Shown here: positions 32,611 to 44,531 of the stretch, one piece after another
How the letters are laid out: the number at the start of each line of letters is the position of its first letter
Numbering within the stretch: position 1 is the stretch's first letter
From: Monosporascus cannonballus
Lineage: Eukaryota; Ascomycota; Sordariomycetes; Xylariales
Assembly: GCA_004154925.1 (NCBI GenBank)
Contig: QJNS01000123.1
Location: 62,001 to 126,000 of the forward strand
Direction of reading: 5' to 3'
DNA length: 64,000 bases
Made by a program: the position numbers and the translations under genes
Notes under the pieces: model-generated
Told to the model about the DNA's origin: nothing
What the model saw: only the letters and a program-made list of their open reading frames with translations
Databases searched by the model: none

Positions 32611-34581
32611 TCATACCTTGACACCCCAGACTCCTCGTCCGCCACTCGCACCGAGCCAGTCGCCGACGTCATTATTCCCGACGCGAGGAGCCCAGCCTAA
32701 GTTGCCCACCTCGTAGTCACATGACCAGTTAGCAATCGGCGTGAGATGCTTATCGGAAGAACCAGAACCATTGGAAGACGAGCCGGTCGCCGGAGTGGTA
32801 TTTATGAGGTCCCAGAGCAGGACCTGACAATCGTCTCCGCCGGAAGCAAGCAGACCTCTCCTGTTGGGTGACCACTCCACCGTGTTGACCGGACCGCCGT
32901 GCCCGCGCAGTTCGAACAGGGCCTGGCCGGGTTGTCGCACGTCGAGGATCCGGATGACGTTCGATTCCGCCGCGAACGTGGCTAGCAGATAGGTATCATG
33001 AGGTGACGTAGCCAACCTCAGCAGGGGCGGCGCGTTAGACATGGTCTGCTGTGCTAACGTCGGGCTGATCCTTCCGCCGTTCACATCTACATGTCGCGGT
33101 TAGCTCTACAATCACTACGGTGGAAATGGTCGTCCTAAATCCTACCTCGGTCGTCCTTAGCTGTAGGCTCGTAGATGATGGTGCTATGCTCTAGGCTGCG
33201 CAGGTCGAACATGCGTACGCTCCCGTCCTGGCCGCAACTCACAAAGACGTCCACGCTGTTGGCGCAGAATCGCACGTCGTAGACCTCTTTGTCATGGGCG
33301 ATGAGCTGCGTCTTGGCCGTCAGGGAAGGAATGTCCCATATCGTACAGGTCGTGTCGATGCTCGACGTGATGATGAGGCTGGGAGAGACCGTGTTCCAGT
33401 CCAGGGAGGTGAGCGGTGCCGTATGATCCGGAGTTTTGGAGTTGGAGAGGAGGGCTAGAGGTGTTAGCTTGGTAGTAGGCATATTCTGACCCTGCTTGTT
33501 TATCGAATTTGAGTAGCTGGCCTGGGCGTCGGAAGGGAGGGACCAAAGTCTCAGGTGGTCGCCCGAGGTGGCCAGCAAGTCGGTGGACTGCTTCTGAGAA
33601 GAGGGAGGCTCCCATAATAGTCGGGTGACAGGGTATGAGTGAGTGGCCTCGGCGATCTTGTTGAATTCCAAGCTGTACTTCGACGAACCAGGAGTATAGA
33701 CATCGGGAGGAGTATTAACGATCTGGGTATCAAGGATTTGAATCTGTCTACGATAAGCGTCCGCAACTCCCCCGCGTCGTTGACAGAGATAAGCAGGGAT
33801 ATGGCTTTGGGCAACGTACAAAGTTGTGTCCGTCTTCCAGGTAGCTGCCGACAGCAACCTTCCCGGCCCCCTTCCCTTGGGGGACCCATTTGCACCAATC
33901 GAAGGCGTAGAGTGCCCAAGGGGCCAGATAATTGCTCGTGGAGGGCTGCACGTTGGAGAGTTCGTATCCGAGGGTGCCTTGGTGGCTGTCGGAGAGGCTC
34001 GAGTCGGCTCGGGGTCTGATGTCGGCCAAGCCAAGAGGGGTAGTGGCGATGGTCCTCTGGGAGCCCGGAGCACCATATTTGGATTCCTGTGGCGACATGT
34101 ATTGCGACGGGCCGGCGGCGGAAGAGGTCCCGGGGGTGGTTGGGGTATAGGGGGAATAACTGGAGGACGACGGGTCGTAGGATTGAGGGGCGGCGGGGCT
34201 AGCTCGAGAATAGCCATGAGAGGCGCTGAGGGCGGGGGGTCTAGATGGCGAGGCGTACTCGGTTGGTGACTGCTGTATGGCGCCGGACATGGTGGGCAAG
34301 CTAGGAGCGGTGTTGGCGTTCATAGCCGGGGGACGACCGGCTGAGAGGCCGCCGGGTTGCAAGACATTGGGCACGGACGAGTTGCTACCGCCGGCGCCCT
34401 GGTATTGGGGGTTGACGGGTTGCGACGCGGGCTGATCGAGCTTGATATGAGGGCCCGGCGCGGAGGTGAAATCTCTCGGGGACATCTGTCCCTGATGGGG
34501 CATATGTAACTCGTCATGCTGCGACCCATAGGTATTCATCCTGCGGGGGGCGCCTCCCCCGTACTGGCCCGGTTGATTCAT
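32611..34581 (-). CDS. WD40-repeat scaffold protein of the DCAF7/WDR68 (HAN11/TTG1) family
   Basis: Three exons on the minus strand (34581-33820, 33743-33146, 33086-32611), in phase, giving 611 aa. Introns are 76 and 59 nt with GTACGT and GTAGGA donors. Residues 1 to about 220 are a low-complexity Ser/Pro/Gln/Gly tail not present in animal DCAF7. From about 222 the core follows the family closely: APWALYAFDW, ATSGDHLRLWSLP, APLTSLDWNTVSPSLIITSS, IDTTCTIWD, KTQLIAHDKEVYDVRF, GQDGSVRMFDLRSLEHSTII and later GGDDCQVLLWDL. DCAF7 is a small beta-propeller that bridges DYRK-type kinases and other partners and serves as a CUL4 substrate receptor; plant TTG1/AN11 relatives act in transcription complexes. 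Localisation is expected to be cytosol and nucleus. The fungal role is not established here. Confidence 0.9.
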
Positions 34582-36630
34582 TGTGGAGTGGATGGTGATG
34601 CGGCTGGTTGCTGTCGCAAAAGAAGGTGGAGTAATCGTTCAAGGCGCCGTAGCAGTCGCGATTGACGCGGTAGGGATCGTGGGGACCGCTGCCGTGGTAA
34701 TTGGCGGGAGCGCGAAAGCAGGCGCAAGCGCTGGCGCTGTGGCAAGCAGCAGCAGAGGCGTGAGACGCTCAGGTATAAGGAGCGGGCTTGGAAATAAGAG
34801 TCACCCGGGATATGAATTGGAAGGCTGAGATCAAGTTCGAGGTTGGGCGCTAGCGGCCCCGCGTCGAAGGTTCCACTGACTGGCGACGGCAACAGAAGAG
34901 ACGGCGATAGAAAAGGTGTGCGATGGTGAGAGGGAGAGGGAGAAACGAAGAAGTCTCTCAACGAGTTGGAACGAAACCAGAAGAGTAATTTTCAACCGGA
35001 CATCGAACCTTCCTAGTTAACCGTATTCGTGGACGAGCCGGCGTCGATCGCTACTGCCGTCGGCGTTTGGCGTTAGCGTTGCTGCTGCAAATTGCAGCGT
35101 TTTAGTCTCTTCCAAGTTCTCGAGGAGGCGGAGGCGGAGGAGGATCAATTGTGGCGGTAGTTAAGTCTTGTTACTTCTAATTCCGTAGCGCTGTGAGCAA
35201 CTGTCATCAAGGCTCGTCTACTGGTATCTTACAATTCTGGCATTTATCGCGGCTTCTGCCGGTTGACCTCAGATGCAAGCGGGGCTGTTGTCACTTCAGC
35301 GCTTATACTACGATGCACAGGCATGTACTCCATAGGTAGGTATGGACGTGTGGATATTGCATGTGATGGTGGATGCGGAACTAGAGAGTAGCAGCGAGAT
35401 GGATCGTTATTCAATTACTTCAAACCGACTTATAATCGACCTGTATTCCTATGACTTTACTTTAACCTGAGGAGCTGGGATAGAGAGCTATGAACTCAAT
35501 CCCTAGAAATGGGACAGATGCGAGATCATCGGGTCCATCTTTGTCCGGTCGTCCGTTTCCTGGATGGGGCTAGGCAACGGCATTTCAGAAGAATTTTGGC
35601 ATCCTAACAGAATTTCAATATAAGCTGGTACGCAAAATTACGGTTACACGATTACTTATGCTCCAAATAGAAGAACTACCTAGGTGAGGTAGTTGTCTAG
35701 GCCAATTCGTGTTCGATGCATCTGGTCATGGAGATCGAAGAAGATGAGAATGTCACAACAAGTCACAAGGTGGTTTTGGACTCAAGCTTGTTCTGAGAGA
35801 AACCAAAAACGCTCTAGAGTGACTTTTCTGATTGACCAGGACTTGAGGTTGCGGCTGAGATTTTAACTGAACGTTTCTTCGTGTTAGAGTCCTCATAATT
35901 TGTCAGGGCGCAAAGGCTCTTCTCAAGTTATACGTTCCGCGCAACTACTTTGATGGCCAAAACAGGAATGCGGGTAACACTACGGTCCTCTTTTTGTCCA
36001 TTAGTTCGATCCTTGTTGTCATGGACCGAGTGACCTGGTTCTCTATAAATATATATATATATATATGTATATACACATGACTCTCCTATTAATCTTATCT
36101 GGTCGAACTCCCTTTCCGCCCCTTGCCGTATTGAAAACAATCGCATTGTTTCATAACTTTGAGCCTGTTCAAATCGAACGGTGCAGTACTACGCCGTAGG
36201 AGTAAGGTTAACATCCTAGTTAGGTATTTTTCTTAATTAACTCTAAATATTTTTATTTTTAATATCATTTTTACACCTTGTACTTCTTAAGTTGAGAAGT
36301 TTAAATATTATTTGATTCTGATTACGCAACGCTTATATGAATTAAGCCCTCAATATAGCGATAGCGTCGGATCTTCCGCCAAGTTAGGGGGTACCTACCA
36401 ATGATGTTAAAATTCGCCCTCTTACTCAGTAAATAGACCCCTCTAACAGGGATCACGTCATTCGGGTCGTTCTCTGCATGTCCCACCATCGTGGTTACAT
36501 GCGACCAAGAACTTCCCATTGAGCATATACTACCCCGTTCAAACCTCCAGGCTTACTTGGACAGCTCTACTTGCGATAGTCCTAATCCTGGTGATATAAA
36601 GTCCCGTAACGCAGATTAGACCTCATCCAT
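34582..36630. other. Divergent intergenic region, 2 kb
   Basis: Shared upstream region of the WD40 gene (minus) and the PPAT gene (plus). It contains a GGAGGCGGA-type purine repeat near 35124-35145, a (TA)n tract at 36046-36072 and an A+T-rich patch at about 36225-36310. No coding region recognised. Confidence 0.5.
36046..36072. repeat. (TA)n microsatellite
   Basis: Alternating AT/TA tract interrupted by a single G, in the upstream intergenic region. Confidence 0.85.
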
Positions 36631-37857
36631 ATGTCTTCCGCATCAGGGGGTGGAAGCCTCCCCTCGCTCATCTTGCTAACCCCACCTCCCCGGCCCGCAA
36701 GCCGGGCTACGCTCGATGCGACATATCGTCCACCCTTAGAAGCCGCAATCTCCAAGCTGAGAAATGACGAGGAGGGCGTGACGCTCATCGTCGCTGTAAC
36801 ATCCCCATTTCTCACCGCCAAGTTTCTGCGGCACAAGACGTTGTCATGGCCAGAGGCGCAGACTCTGATAGCTGGCCTGTACGGCATCATATCCGTCATA
36901 TGCGCCAAGCGGTCCATACCCTCGGAGGTTCACGCCGGTCCTGGTTCAGTCGACGTGAGAGTTGTCCTGGTCGACCATGACCCTCCTTGCCAATATAGGG
37001 ATTTCAAGCCAGCGATCGAAACCAGCAACACGATAATAGTGGACCTGGCTACCTTTGCCTCGGCCTATCATCCCTGGAAGTACATATTCCACGTCAACAA
37101 TGAGGCCGGATACTCGTTGCTGACGACCTACCTCAAGATGTTTGAGCGCATCCAGACGTTGAGACAGGATCAGCTCGTCGTGGTCGAGGGTGGGCTCGCC
37201 ATGAGTGTTATGCCGTCGGACCCCTCGCATTTCGGCCCGCAGACCGACCTTCGTACTACGGTATGTCTGGGCGGCACTTTTGATCACCTGCATCCGGGTC
37301 ACAAGTTACTGCTCCACGCAGCTGTCCTCTTGTTGAACGTGCCGGAGCGAGGCGCGAAGAAGTCCTGCCGCTTCATCGTCGGCATCACCGGGGATGAACT
37401 GCTAAAGAGGAAAAAGTACGCAGAGTATATGCAACCGTGGGACGTGCGCGCGATGACCGTCATCGAGTTCTTGTCTACGGTACTATATCTATCTAGGGAC
37501 GGATGGAAGCGTAATCCGGACCTGCAACTCTCTAAGAAAGAGGGTGAGATTACGGCGCGTTTCAGGGACGGCGCCATCGAAATACAGTGTGTTGTTATAC
37601 AGGATCCGTTTGGGCCAACTATCACGAGCGAGGACATGGACGCCCTGGTCGTCTCCGGTGAGACGAGGTCCGGCGGCGAGGCGGTAAACTCGAAGCGGCA
37701 GGAGCGCGGCTGGCATCCCCTCGAGATCTTCGAAGTCGACGTCCTCGACTCCGAGGAAATAAGCGATGACCAACCCACCAAGACGCAGGAATTCGCCACG
37801 AAGATAAGCAGCACGGCGATCCGGAAACAAAAGGCCGAGGCCAGAGGGCGTATATAG
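36631..37857 (+). CDS. CAB4: Phosphopantetheine adenylyltransferase (eukaryotic PPAT, CAB4)
   Basis: Single-exon gene of 408 aa ending in TAG. The C-terminal half is a nucleotidyltransferase domain: CLGGTFDHLHPGH (about 212-224) contains the HxGH catalytic motif, followed by the hydrophobic helix KLLLHAAVLLL. RFIVGITGDELLKRKKYAEY lies mid-domain, and ISSTAIRKQ near the C terminus is the ISSTxxR-like phosphate-binding motif. It transfers adenylate from ATP to 4'-phosphopantetheine, giving dephospho-CoA, the fourth step of CoA biosynthesis. The N-terminal 200 residues (VTLIVAVTSPFL, VDVRVVLVDHD) are the less conserved extension typical of fungal enzymes. The dephospho-CoA kinase domain found fused in animals is absent. 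Cytosolic. Confidence 0.92.
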   Translation: MSSASGGGSLPSLILLTPPPRPASRATLDATYRPPLEAAISKLRNDEEGVTLIVAVTSPFLTAKFLRHKTLSWPEAQTLIAGLYGIISVICAKRSIPSEVHAGPGSVDVRVVLVDHDPPCQYRDFKPAIETSNTIIVDLATFASAYHPWKYIFHVNNEAGYSLLTTYLKMFERIQTLRQDQLVVVEGGLAMSVMPSDPSHFGPQTDLRTTVCLGGTFDHLHPGHKLLLHAAVLLLNVPERGAKKSCRFIVGITGDELLKRKKYAEYMQPWDVRAMTVIEFLSTVLYLSRDGWKRNPDLQLSKKEGEITARFRDGAIEIQCVVIQDPFGPTITSEDMDALVVSGETRSGGEAVNSKRQERGWHPLEIFEVDVLDSEEISDDQPTKTQEFATKISSTAIRKQKAEARGRI

Positions 37858-37962
37858 TTATATATCTTTACCTGTCTCTATCTATCTATCTATTCATCAA
37901 TACCGAGCCTGCCTGTCCGTATTCCATATGAAAAAAATAAGACCGCTATCAAGTTCGACAAG

Positions 37963-38928
37963 CTACACCAGCAACGTCTGCCCCCCATCGATCAGCAGAT
38001 CGGTCCCCGTGATGTAACTCCCCGCGCGACTAGCCAGCATGACGACAGCGCCGGACAGCTCGTCCGGAGACCCCATCCTGCCCATGGGGCACCGAGCGAG
38101 CCATTCGCGCCGCGCATTCTCGAGCCCGGGGCCCTCGTTGAGTATCGTGTCCATGTACCCCGGCGAAATACAGTTGACGCGGATGCCGTGCACAGCCCAC
38201 TCGGCGGCGAGGCTCTTCACCAGCGCCCGCACGCCGGCCTTGGACACGTTGTACGGCGCCTGCGGTTGCGGGTAGTTGACGCCGTGGGCCGAGATGCTCG
38301 CCACGAAGACCATGCTGCCCCCTCGGCCCCCAGCGATCATGCGCCGCGCAACCGCGGTGGCGACGACGGCGCCGCCCACCGTGTTCACGGACAGCACGCG
38401 CGCCCAGTCCGCGGCGTCGAAGGAGAGCGCGTGGCCGCAGGACACAATGCCCACAAAGTTGAGAAGGATATCTATACCGCCTCCCATATCTTTGCCGTCT
38501 CCCCTTACCTTCTCCCCTCCTTCTCCTCCCCCGGCAGCAAACCGCTCCTCCGCGCTCCGCACGGCCTCCTCGACGGCGGCCTCGTCCGTCACATCCACCC
38601 TCAGAAACCCGACCACGGCCCCCGGGAACTCGGCCCTTAGCGCCGCCATCCGGGGCTCCGCCTCGGCGGGGCCCAGCAGGTCGAACACCATCAACCCGCA
38701 CAGCCCGTGTTCCAGCAGCGCTCGGCACACGGCCGCCCCCAGGTCCCCGGCCCCGCCCGTCACCACGGCATTCTTGCCGTGAAGCCCGAAGCGCCGCGCG
38801 GCGCGCTCGGCGGGCGTCGCGTTGTGGGGCGGAGGCGCCGGAGGTGCCGTCAGTGATCCCGGCGCGCCCGTGCCCAGGGTCATCTGCGGTATCTGCCGGG
38901 ATGTGAGGGAGGACCGGTCGGTCATCAT
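37963..38928 (-). CDS. Short-chain dehydrogenase/reductase, polyol dehydrogenase-like
   Basis: Single exon of 321 aa on the minus strand. The first 50 residues are a Pro/Ala-rich extension. The cofactor-binding motif TGGAGDLG is at about 57-64. NFVG (157-160) replaces the usual NNAG. The catalytic set is Ser at 211 or 213, Tyr 226 and Lys 230 in YNVSK. GIRVNCISPGYMDT and the terminal ITGTDLLIDGG are classical SDR features. The pattern resembles fungal D-arabinitol 2-dehydrogenase / L-xylulose reductase-type enzymes; the exact substrate cannot be read from sequence. Coding GC content is very high, about 65-70% by eye. It is convergent with CAB4, the 3' ends being 105 bp apart. Confidence 0.85.
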   Translation of the reverse strand: MMTDRSSLTSRQIPQMTLGTGAPGSLTAPPAPPPHNATPAERAARRFGLHGKNAVVTGGAGDLGAAVCRALLEHGLCGLMVFDLLGPAEAEPRMAALRAEFPGAVVGFLRVDVTDEAAVEEAVRSAEERFAAGGGEGGEKVRGDGKDMGGGIDILLNFVGIVSCGHALSFDAADWARVLSVNTVGGAVVATAVARRMIAGGRGGSMVFVASISAHGVNYPQPQAPYNVSKAGVRALVKSLAAEWAVHGIRVNCISPGYMDTILNEGPGLENARREWLARCPMGRMGSPDELSGAVVMLASRAGSYITGTDLLIDGGQTLLV

Positions 38929-40516
38929 TGTGGGCCGTCCTTTGGTTTGGGGTTGTTTGGTTTCTTATATTTTTCCTGCTTTTTCCCCTCGGAGTTCGCG
39001 TAGTTTTTTTTTACCTTCGTTCCCTTTGAGGCCGGAACTGGTCCCTTGTCAGGGAAATGGTAGCACGGAGTGAAAGGCAGGAAACTAGCTGCTATGTAGC
39101 AGTAGAGATGACCATTAACGCCTGTCCTTCCTAAATATCCGGAGAGAGAAGCCCCCCCCCTCCTTTATATAGTCGTAAGACCCCTGTCCAGAAGGTTCCA
39201 CCGTATCCCGACCTTAGCAACTGACATCCCTAGGTTCCTAACTTACGGGGCTTTTATTGAAGCCCTGCATGGCCCGGCCTTGTCGCTGAGTGGTTTATAC
39301 TGTACGTGGTGTCCTCGGTTAAGCTACGACTTACATCACTGCTTGCGTGTCGTGTGGATACTGGAGGTCCCATATGCATCTCGTGAGAGGCCGGACCGAT
39401 GCTGAGCAAATCCTGCATGGGGAAAGGGCGACTTATATTCGGCCGCGATCTTTCCCAACTGCCCATCGTGCGTTAAAGCAATGCGCTATAAGAATATCTC
39501 TCGGCTCACCCCGTAAAAACCACATCAAACGCCTATTAATTGATTTTACTCCTGGACTTCTCGGTAACGTTCTTAGCAACTGACGAAACATGAACAAGAT
39601 GATACCCGGAAACGTCAGAGGTCTCCGGTCATGGACGTACAATTACTAGTTACTCAACACCCATTACCGCCGGGCAACATTACCCGTATCAGGAGGAAAC
39701 CGCCGAGTAAATCATCCGCGAGAACTGTTCCATGGTATGGTGAACTTGGTAGTAGTTACGAGTCTGGACAACAGACGAAATGCTCCCAACATCACAGTCA
39801 ATCATCTGTGAATAACCCAAATCTCTTTTAGTTAGCTGCTGGCTCATTCGCCGGCAGAGTCGTTCAATTATGAGTGGCCGCATATGGTAATTCTCTCTTG
39901 CAAATGGGACACGTGCGTATCCTGATCGAGTGTCCTAGACGATGGGCCGATTGACCAATCTTCACGTAAGACTCCGCCACTAAGTGGGAGGTGAAGTGCG
40001 CAATGCAAATAATCTTCACAGTGTTGCCTGTCTACTCCTATAACTCATTCTCTGTTGCTGGACGTGGGGCTTGTTTCGTCGGCCGCGGTTCTCAGGTCGC
40101 TCAATGTAATTCGTCTTTACCGAACGAAGTGAGAGCCTGATGTGTAGCCAAAGTCATTGTCGCACCCCTCCTAACGCAGTTGCTCCTTTGACCTGGTCCT
40201 TCTGTGTCTGGGCTGCTGTAGTGTGACTGCTGATAATGCGTGTGCTATTTCGGACAGCAGAGTTATTAATAACCTAGAAACGGCATTCGGGTCATTTATA
40301 TAATAATAGCCGAAATCGGTTAGACGTCTTGGATTCGGGAATCGGTCTATTATGACAATTATGTTAACCCTCGTTATTTCCTCTGTTGGAAACGCAGTGG
40401 AACTTACTCGGATCCCGTATGTACTCCGACGGAGCAGACTCATCAGCCGATCTCAAATCAAGGGGGTAAAGAGGCAACAGCGGCCAACGGTAAACTCCAG
40501 GATGTAGCTCCCCAGG
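38929..40516. other. Intergenic, 1.6 kb
   Basis: Holds the upstream region of the SDR gene, with a C-tract followed by TTTATATAG near 39151-39175 that could be promoter-like. No coding region recognised. Confidence 0.45.
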
Positions 40517-42060
40517 TTAGGGCTTAGCAGCCCTCATGTGGTTCTTGTGAGCCTCCACTTCGCTATGGAATGGCATATCTTCCTGCCGCGCGGCTTGGCC
40601 AGCAGGCAAAGTGGAAGGAGGCCTGGGATCCTGCCGTCCGAAAAGCTGCTCCCGTTCCTTCTCGTAGTGAAATTTAGCATGCATCCTTAGGGTGTAGTCG
40701 GCGAAGCTCGTCTCGATAAACTCCGAGAGGTCCCTCGCTTGGCCGGTCTGCATCATCTCGGACACCTAATCACAGACGAGATGGAAGCCTTCGGCTTGGG
40801 CTTTCTGGAGAGTCGATCGAGTGCTAAAGGCGAAGTCTGGCGATCTGTGCGTACAAACCTCGATATCCACTCCCTGATCGGTTTTCACCTTTTCTAGCCA
40901 GAAGTTGAAGTTGTTCGCAATGGACAGGCGATAGGGGAGAACGTATAGTTCGAACGGAACGCTCGCTGGCAGGCGGACGCGAAACTTCGGGGGGTTCATG
41001 AGCTCCTGCTCGAGTGACTTGTCTAACTTGGCGGTCTCTGGTCTCCGCGGTTTTTGGTTGCTTTTTCCAACTCGTCTATCGCTAGGAGCCATGGCGCCAG
41101 CTTTGGGGGGAGTCTGGCGGTTAATGTCAGATATTTCTTTTGATGGAGCTGCTGAGACTAGTAAAGATGTGTTAGGGAATTGAGCAGCCGAAACTCCCAA
41201 GCGAGCCTTCTCCGGTGGTGTGACCTCTTTCTTCGGGACGGGTTTCCTGTCGGGACTTGGTCCGGGACCTTGAACGGGACGCTGGGTGGCGGTTGAAAAC
41301 TGGGGTCTTGGAGTCGGGGTAGAAGGAAGCTTTGGGGTAGGATGCATCGGGGTTGAAGGAGTTGTCGGGACTGATTCACTTCGCTTTCGTTTCCGAAAGA
41401 CTTGCTTACGAACTGCCCCCGGATTCGGCTGACCCGAAGAATTTGTCATTGTCGGCGGCTTAGGGGCACCTTGCGGAGTTTGCTTTGTAGGTGGCAATGG
41501 TATATTCGGGTTTGACGTGCGTGATGGGCGCCTGTAAGGATTGGTAGGTACCGTAGCCGGTATCGACTTCGCATTCTGTGGAAACAAATCTCTTGTTTCT
41601 CCATTCGTGATAACTAGCGAGACTATCTCATCTGCAGGCTTATCTGATGAGATCAAGGACGTAAAAACTCCCATTGACAGGCACGGATCGCTACGCTTGC
41701 GATACTGCTTGGTAGAAGGTATTACGCAAACAGTGGTTTGCGCAGCAACCGACGGCGCTTCGTATACCTGGAAGGATATGCCTGGTGACGTATAAGCGGG
41801 TAATCCCGAACCGAATTAAGCAGAAGCTATAATGGCGAGGGCTTACCCATTGTAGTTGCCAATTTCATCATGAACTCAGCGGCGAAGCGTTGGACACATA
41901 CTATAAGATACATGCTTGCATTCTGGTGCAACTGGGCACGAAGACAGTTCTTGACTAAGGAGTTGAGGTCGGTATCCCGATTTTGGGTACGGTAATTGGC
42001 TTTGAGAAAAGGCCAGGCCTCCTTGAGGAGTTTCTGTACTGTAATACTGGCCATCTGCAC
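40517..42060 (-). CDS. Hypothetical Pro-rich protein with an in-frame TAG
   Basis: Two exons on the minus strand (42060-41847 and 41781-40766), joined in phase across a 65 nt intron with donor GTAAGC and acceptor ACCAG. Residues 1-71 look helical (QKLLKEAWPFLKANYRTQNR). A long Pro/Ser/Lys-rich linker with KQVFRKRKRSES, a possible nuclear signal, follows. A folded-looking segment comes next (KFRVRLPASVPFELYVLPYR, FNFWLEKVKTDQGVDIEVC). The frame reaches TAG at 40768-40766 after GFHLVCD and then continues open in the same phase for 82 more codons (VSEMMQTGQARDLSEFIETS, YEKEREQLFGRQ) to 40517. Either TAG is the real stop (408 aa) or the gene has a single nonsense change. I do not recognise the family. 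Confidence 0.6.
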
Positions 42061-44531
42061 AGAAAACGGTAAGTTTTAAACTTCGTCGATACAGAGGTGC
42101 GTTGACGTTCGATATTTGGAGGACGTGTAGTTTTGTTTGATGGGTTGGGTTCGGATGGGCCCGGATGCGCAAGGAATATGTACCGGTGCAAAGGGTCAAA
42201 GCTCTATAAGGACAGTATTGCTACCGATATTTCTGCAAATTTTTGGCCGGCTCGATAAGATTAGTATTTAAGGTAACCCAGCAACCAGATATGAAGGCAT
42301 CTTAGCGAATACCCTAATCAATGGCTGCCTCAGTAGATGCTTAAGATGTATCCCTAGCAACAGCCGACGTGAGTGTGCTTTTTCTATATAGGATACCGCC
42401 CAAGGATACAGAGTCAATGCTTCCATGCATAGAACGGTCTTAGACTGTCTTGGATGATGACACGTGTACATAGTGTGGCTTCAGGTGCCTTATGGCGTAG
42501 GATGCTACAACAATATGACAACGACGGCGGTGACTTATTGTACTAGAATCTCCATTCTCTACCACACAACAAAACCACAAGACCATAATAAGTACTGATA
42601 CGATGAGGGATCTACTTGGAGTCTTCAGCAACGCATTCGCTCTACAGACCAAGGGAGGGGGTGGGCGGGGAGGGGGAATACCTACTGGAGGGGGAATACC
42701 TACTGAAGGTGAGGGTAGACGCGAAACATACGGAGAAATAGGTGCAATATTATAACATCGTGCTGAATGCAAATTTATCCAGAAGGAGCTGGTGAAGGGA
42801 TACGACTACTCAATAGTCACGTATCATGAAACTCTGGTTCTACTCCTGTGCTACTACGCAACGCTCATATACATCGCTTACCTGACCAGCAGGAAACATA
42901 AGGTATCCAAGCCTCGTTGTTTTAATTGACCCCTTCCTAGGTTTATAAGACGATTCTTATCGAGCCCTATTACTTTCCGTCTCGTTACTTATTGAAGGCA
43001 TTTAAGTACCTATTCGTTAATCATACCTAGCAATACCCTTGTGATAAGTCCAATAGGGCGTGGAAATACCAAGAAAAGCCGTGGTCTTCTTATGTAGAGC
43101 GGAGAACATCACCAAGGGCATTTATCTATAACTAAGATACTTAGGATGGTTTCTATTAAGCCCCAGAAGACAATCAAGATACTTGTAAGCAAGTAAGTGT
43201 AAGCAACATGATTAGTGCTATTTAGCTTATAGTGGGCAACAATGCGTGTAAGAGGAAGGTAAGGAACCTGAAGGCAAGGAAAAACGAAGAATTAATACAT
43301 ATCCGCTCTGTACTATGCTTTCCATCAGAGCTCAAAGCAAACCGCATCCACTCCACGAGGGTCTTTGGTGGGATTGACGTCCATCCACCGGCATACAGAA
43401 ATATATCGATGGATTCGGTAATTGCCCATATGGATTGCCACCGGTGAACGTTATGGACGTCCTAAGGTACATAATTTCCTAGCAGCTTTCATAAAAAAAA
43501 ATATGTACCTTCGTACGGACAATAAACACGACGTACCCCATTTTTGATTGTCGAAGGCCAAGGCATATATTCGACCACTTTTTTTACGTAACGCCACAGG
43601 TCCACTAAATATGGACAACATGGTAATCCACGATAGCTTCAATGGAATGGATGGCGACAAAAGCTGAGACCGAATGGTTTAGGCTTGGCGGTTGCGCAAC
43701 GAATCGGGCAAACGGCGGAGATCGGTTGAGTTGCTTCGACCCCTGCCCTTTGTTCTAACTACCAATAGCCCAGTATCCTCTACATTCCGTCTCCGATTTC
43801 ATAAGGTAACCGTATCCGGTGACAAAGACATCGTCATACTTTCCAATGCCCGCCGAGCCGCCTAGACTGCTGGATAACGGTGCTACCGGGCGTACGGCAT
43901 ATCGTTAAGCGAGGCGCAACTGTACAAAACTTCACACAGATCATTATATAGCAAATGGGTAATTGGGCCGGTCGGCTGTGACCCATTGTCCAGGCTAAAC
44001 AAGACGGACGAAAGGTTCTTAGATCTCTCGTTAGATCACTCCAGCGAGTTAAGGGAGTGGGTATCGTGCCCCATTTTTCTCCAACGGTTCCTCAGCCCAC
44101 CTCGCTATCCGCGCCCTATTAACCCTGGCAGTTATAGCTTTAATCATCCCGATTCCCTTGGCGAATGAATAGACGAGCCGGTTCCTCGGGCACCATTATC
44201 CCGGCTGGTGGGGAAGCATCACGGAGAATTCAGAGTGGTATCCTCTACACCCCCTGGCCGGCCACGCATCTTAATGCGATGCAATTCGCGGCTGCGTTCC
44301 GGTGGAAGATCGGATTGGCTGGGATAGAGCTCTTGCGATGGCGATCTAGATGCAGAATAGATGTTATGGTTCTTGGTGTCGCGAGCTCCAGCATAACCCG
44401 AAAATCCACCACCGGGCTCAAATATTCGTTGGAGCCCACGAGGTCTACGCACTTAATGTGCACAATCTAGGTTTAACTGAGCTGTCCTTCCAGTGAAGTG
44501 ATATGGGCTTGTGGTAGATCGGCCTGTTCTG
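42061..44531. other. Intergenic, 2.5 kb
   Basis: No gene recognised. Contains an 18 bp tandem duplication at 42670-42705 and a poly-A run near 43492. The last part is the promoter side of the beta-galactosidase gene. Confidence 0.45.
42670..42705. repeat. 18 bp tandem duplication
   Basis: GAGGGGGAATACCTACTG occurs twice in direct succession without mismatch. Confidence 0.85.

Noticed and set aside
38030..38782. Alternative frames over the SDR gene
   Set aside because: The SDR frame carries all catalytic motifs; the others are GC-driven shadows.
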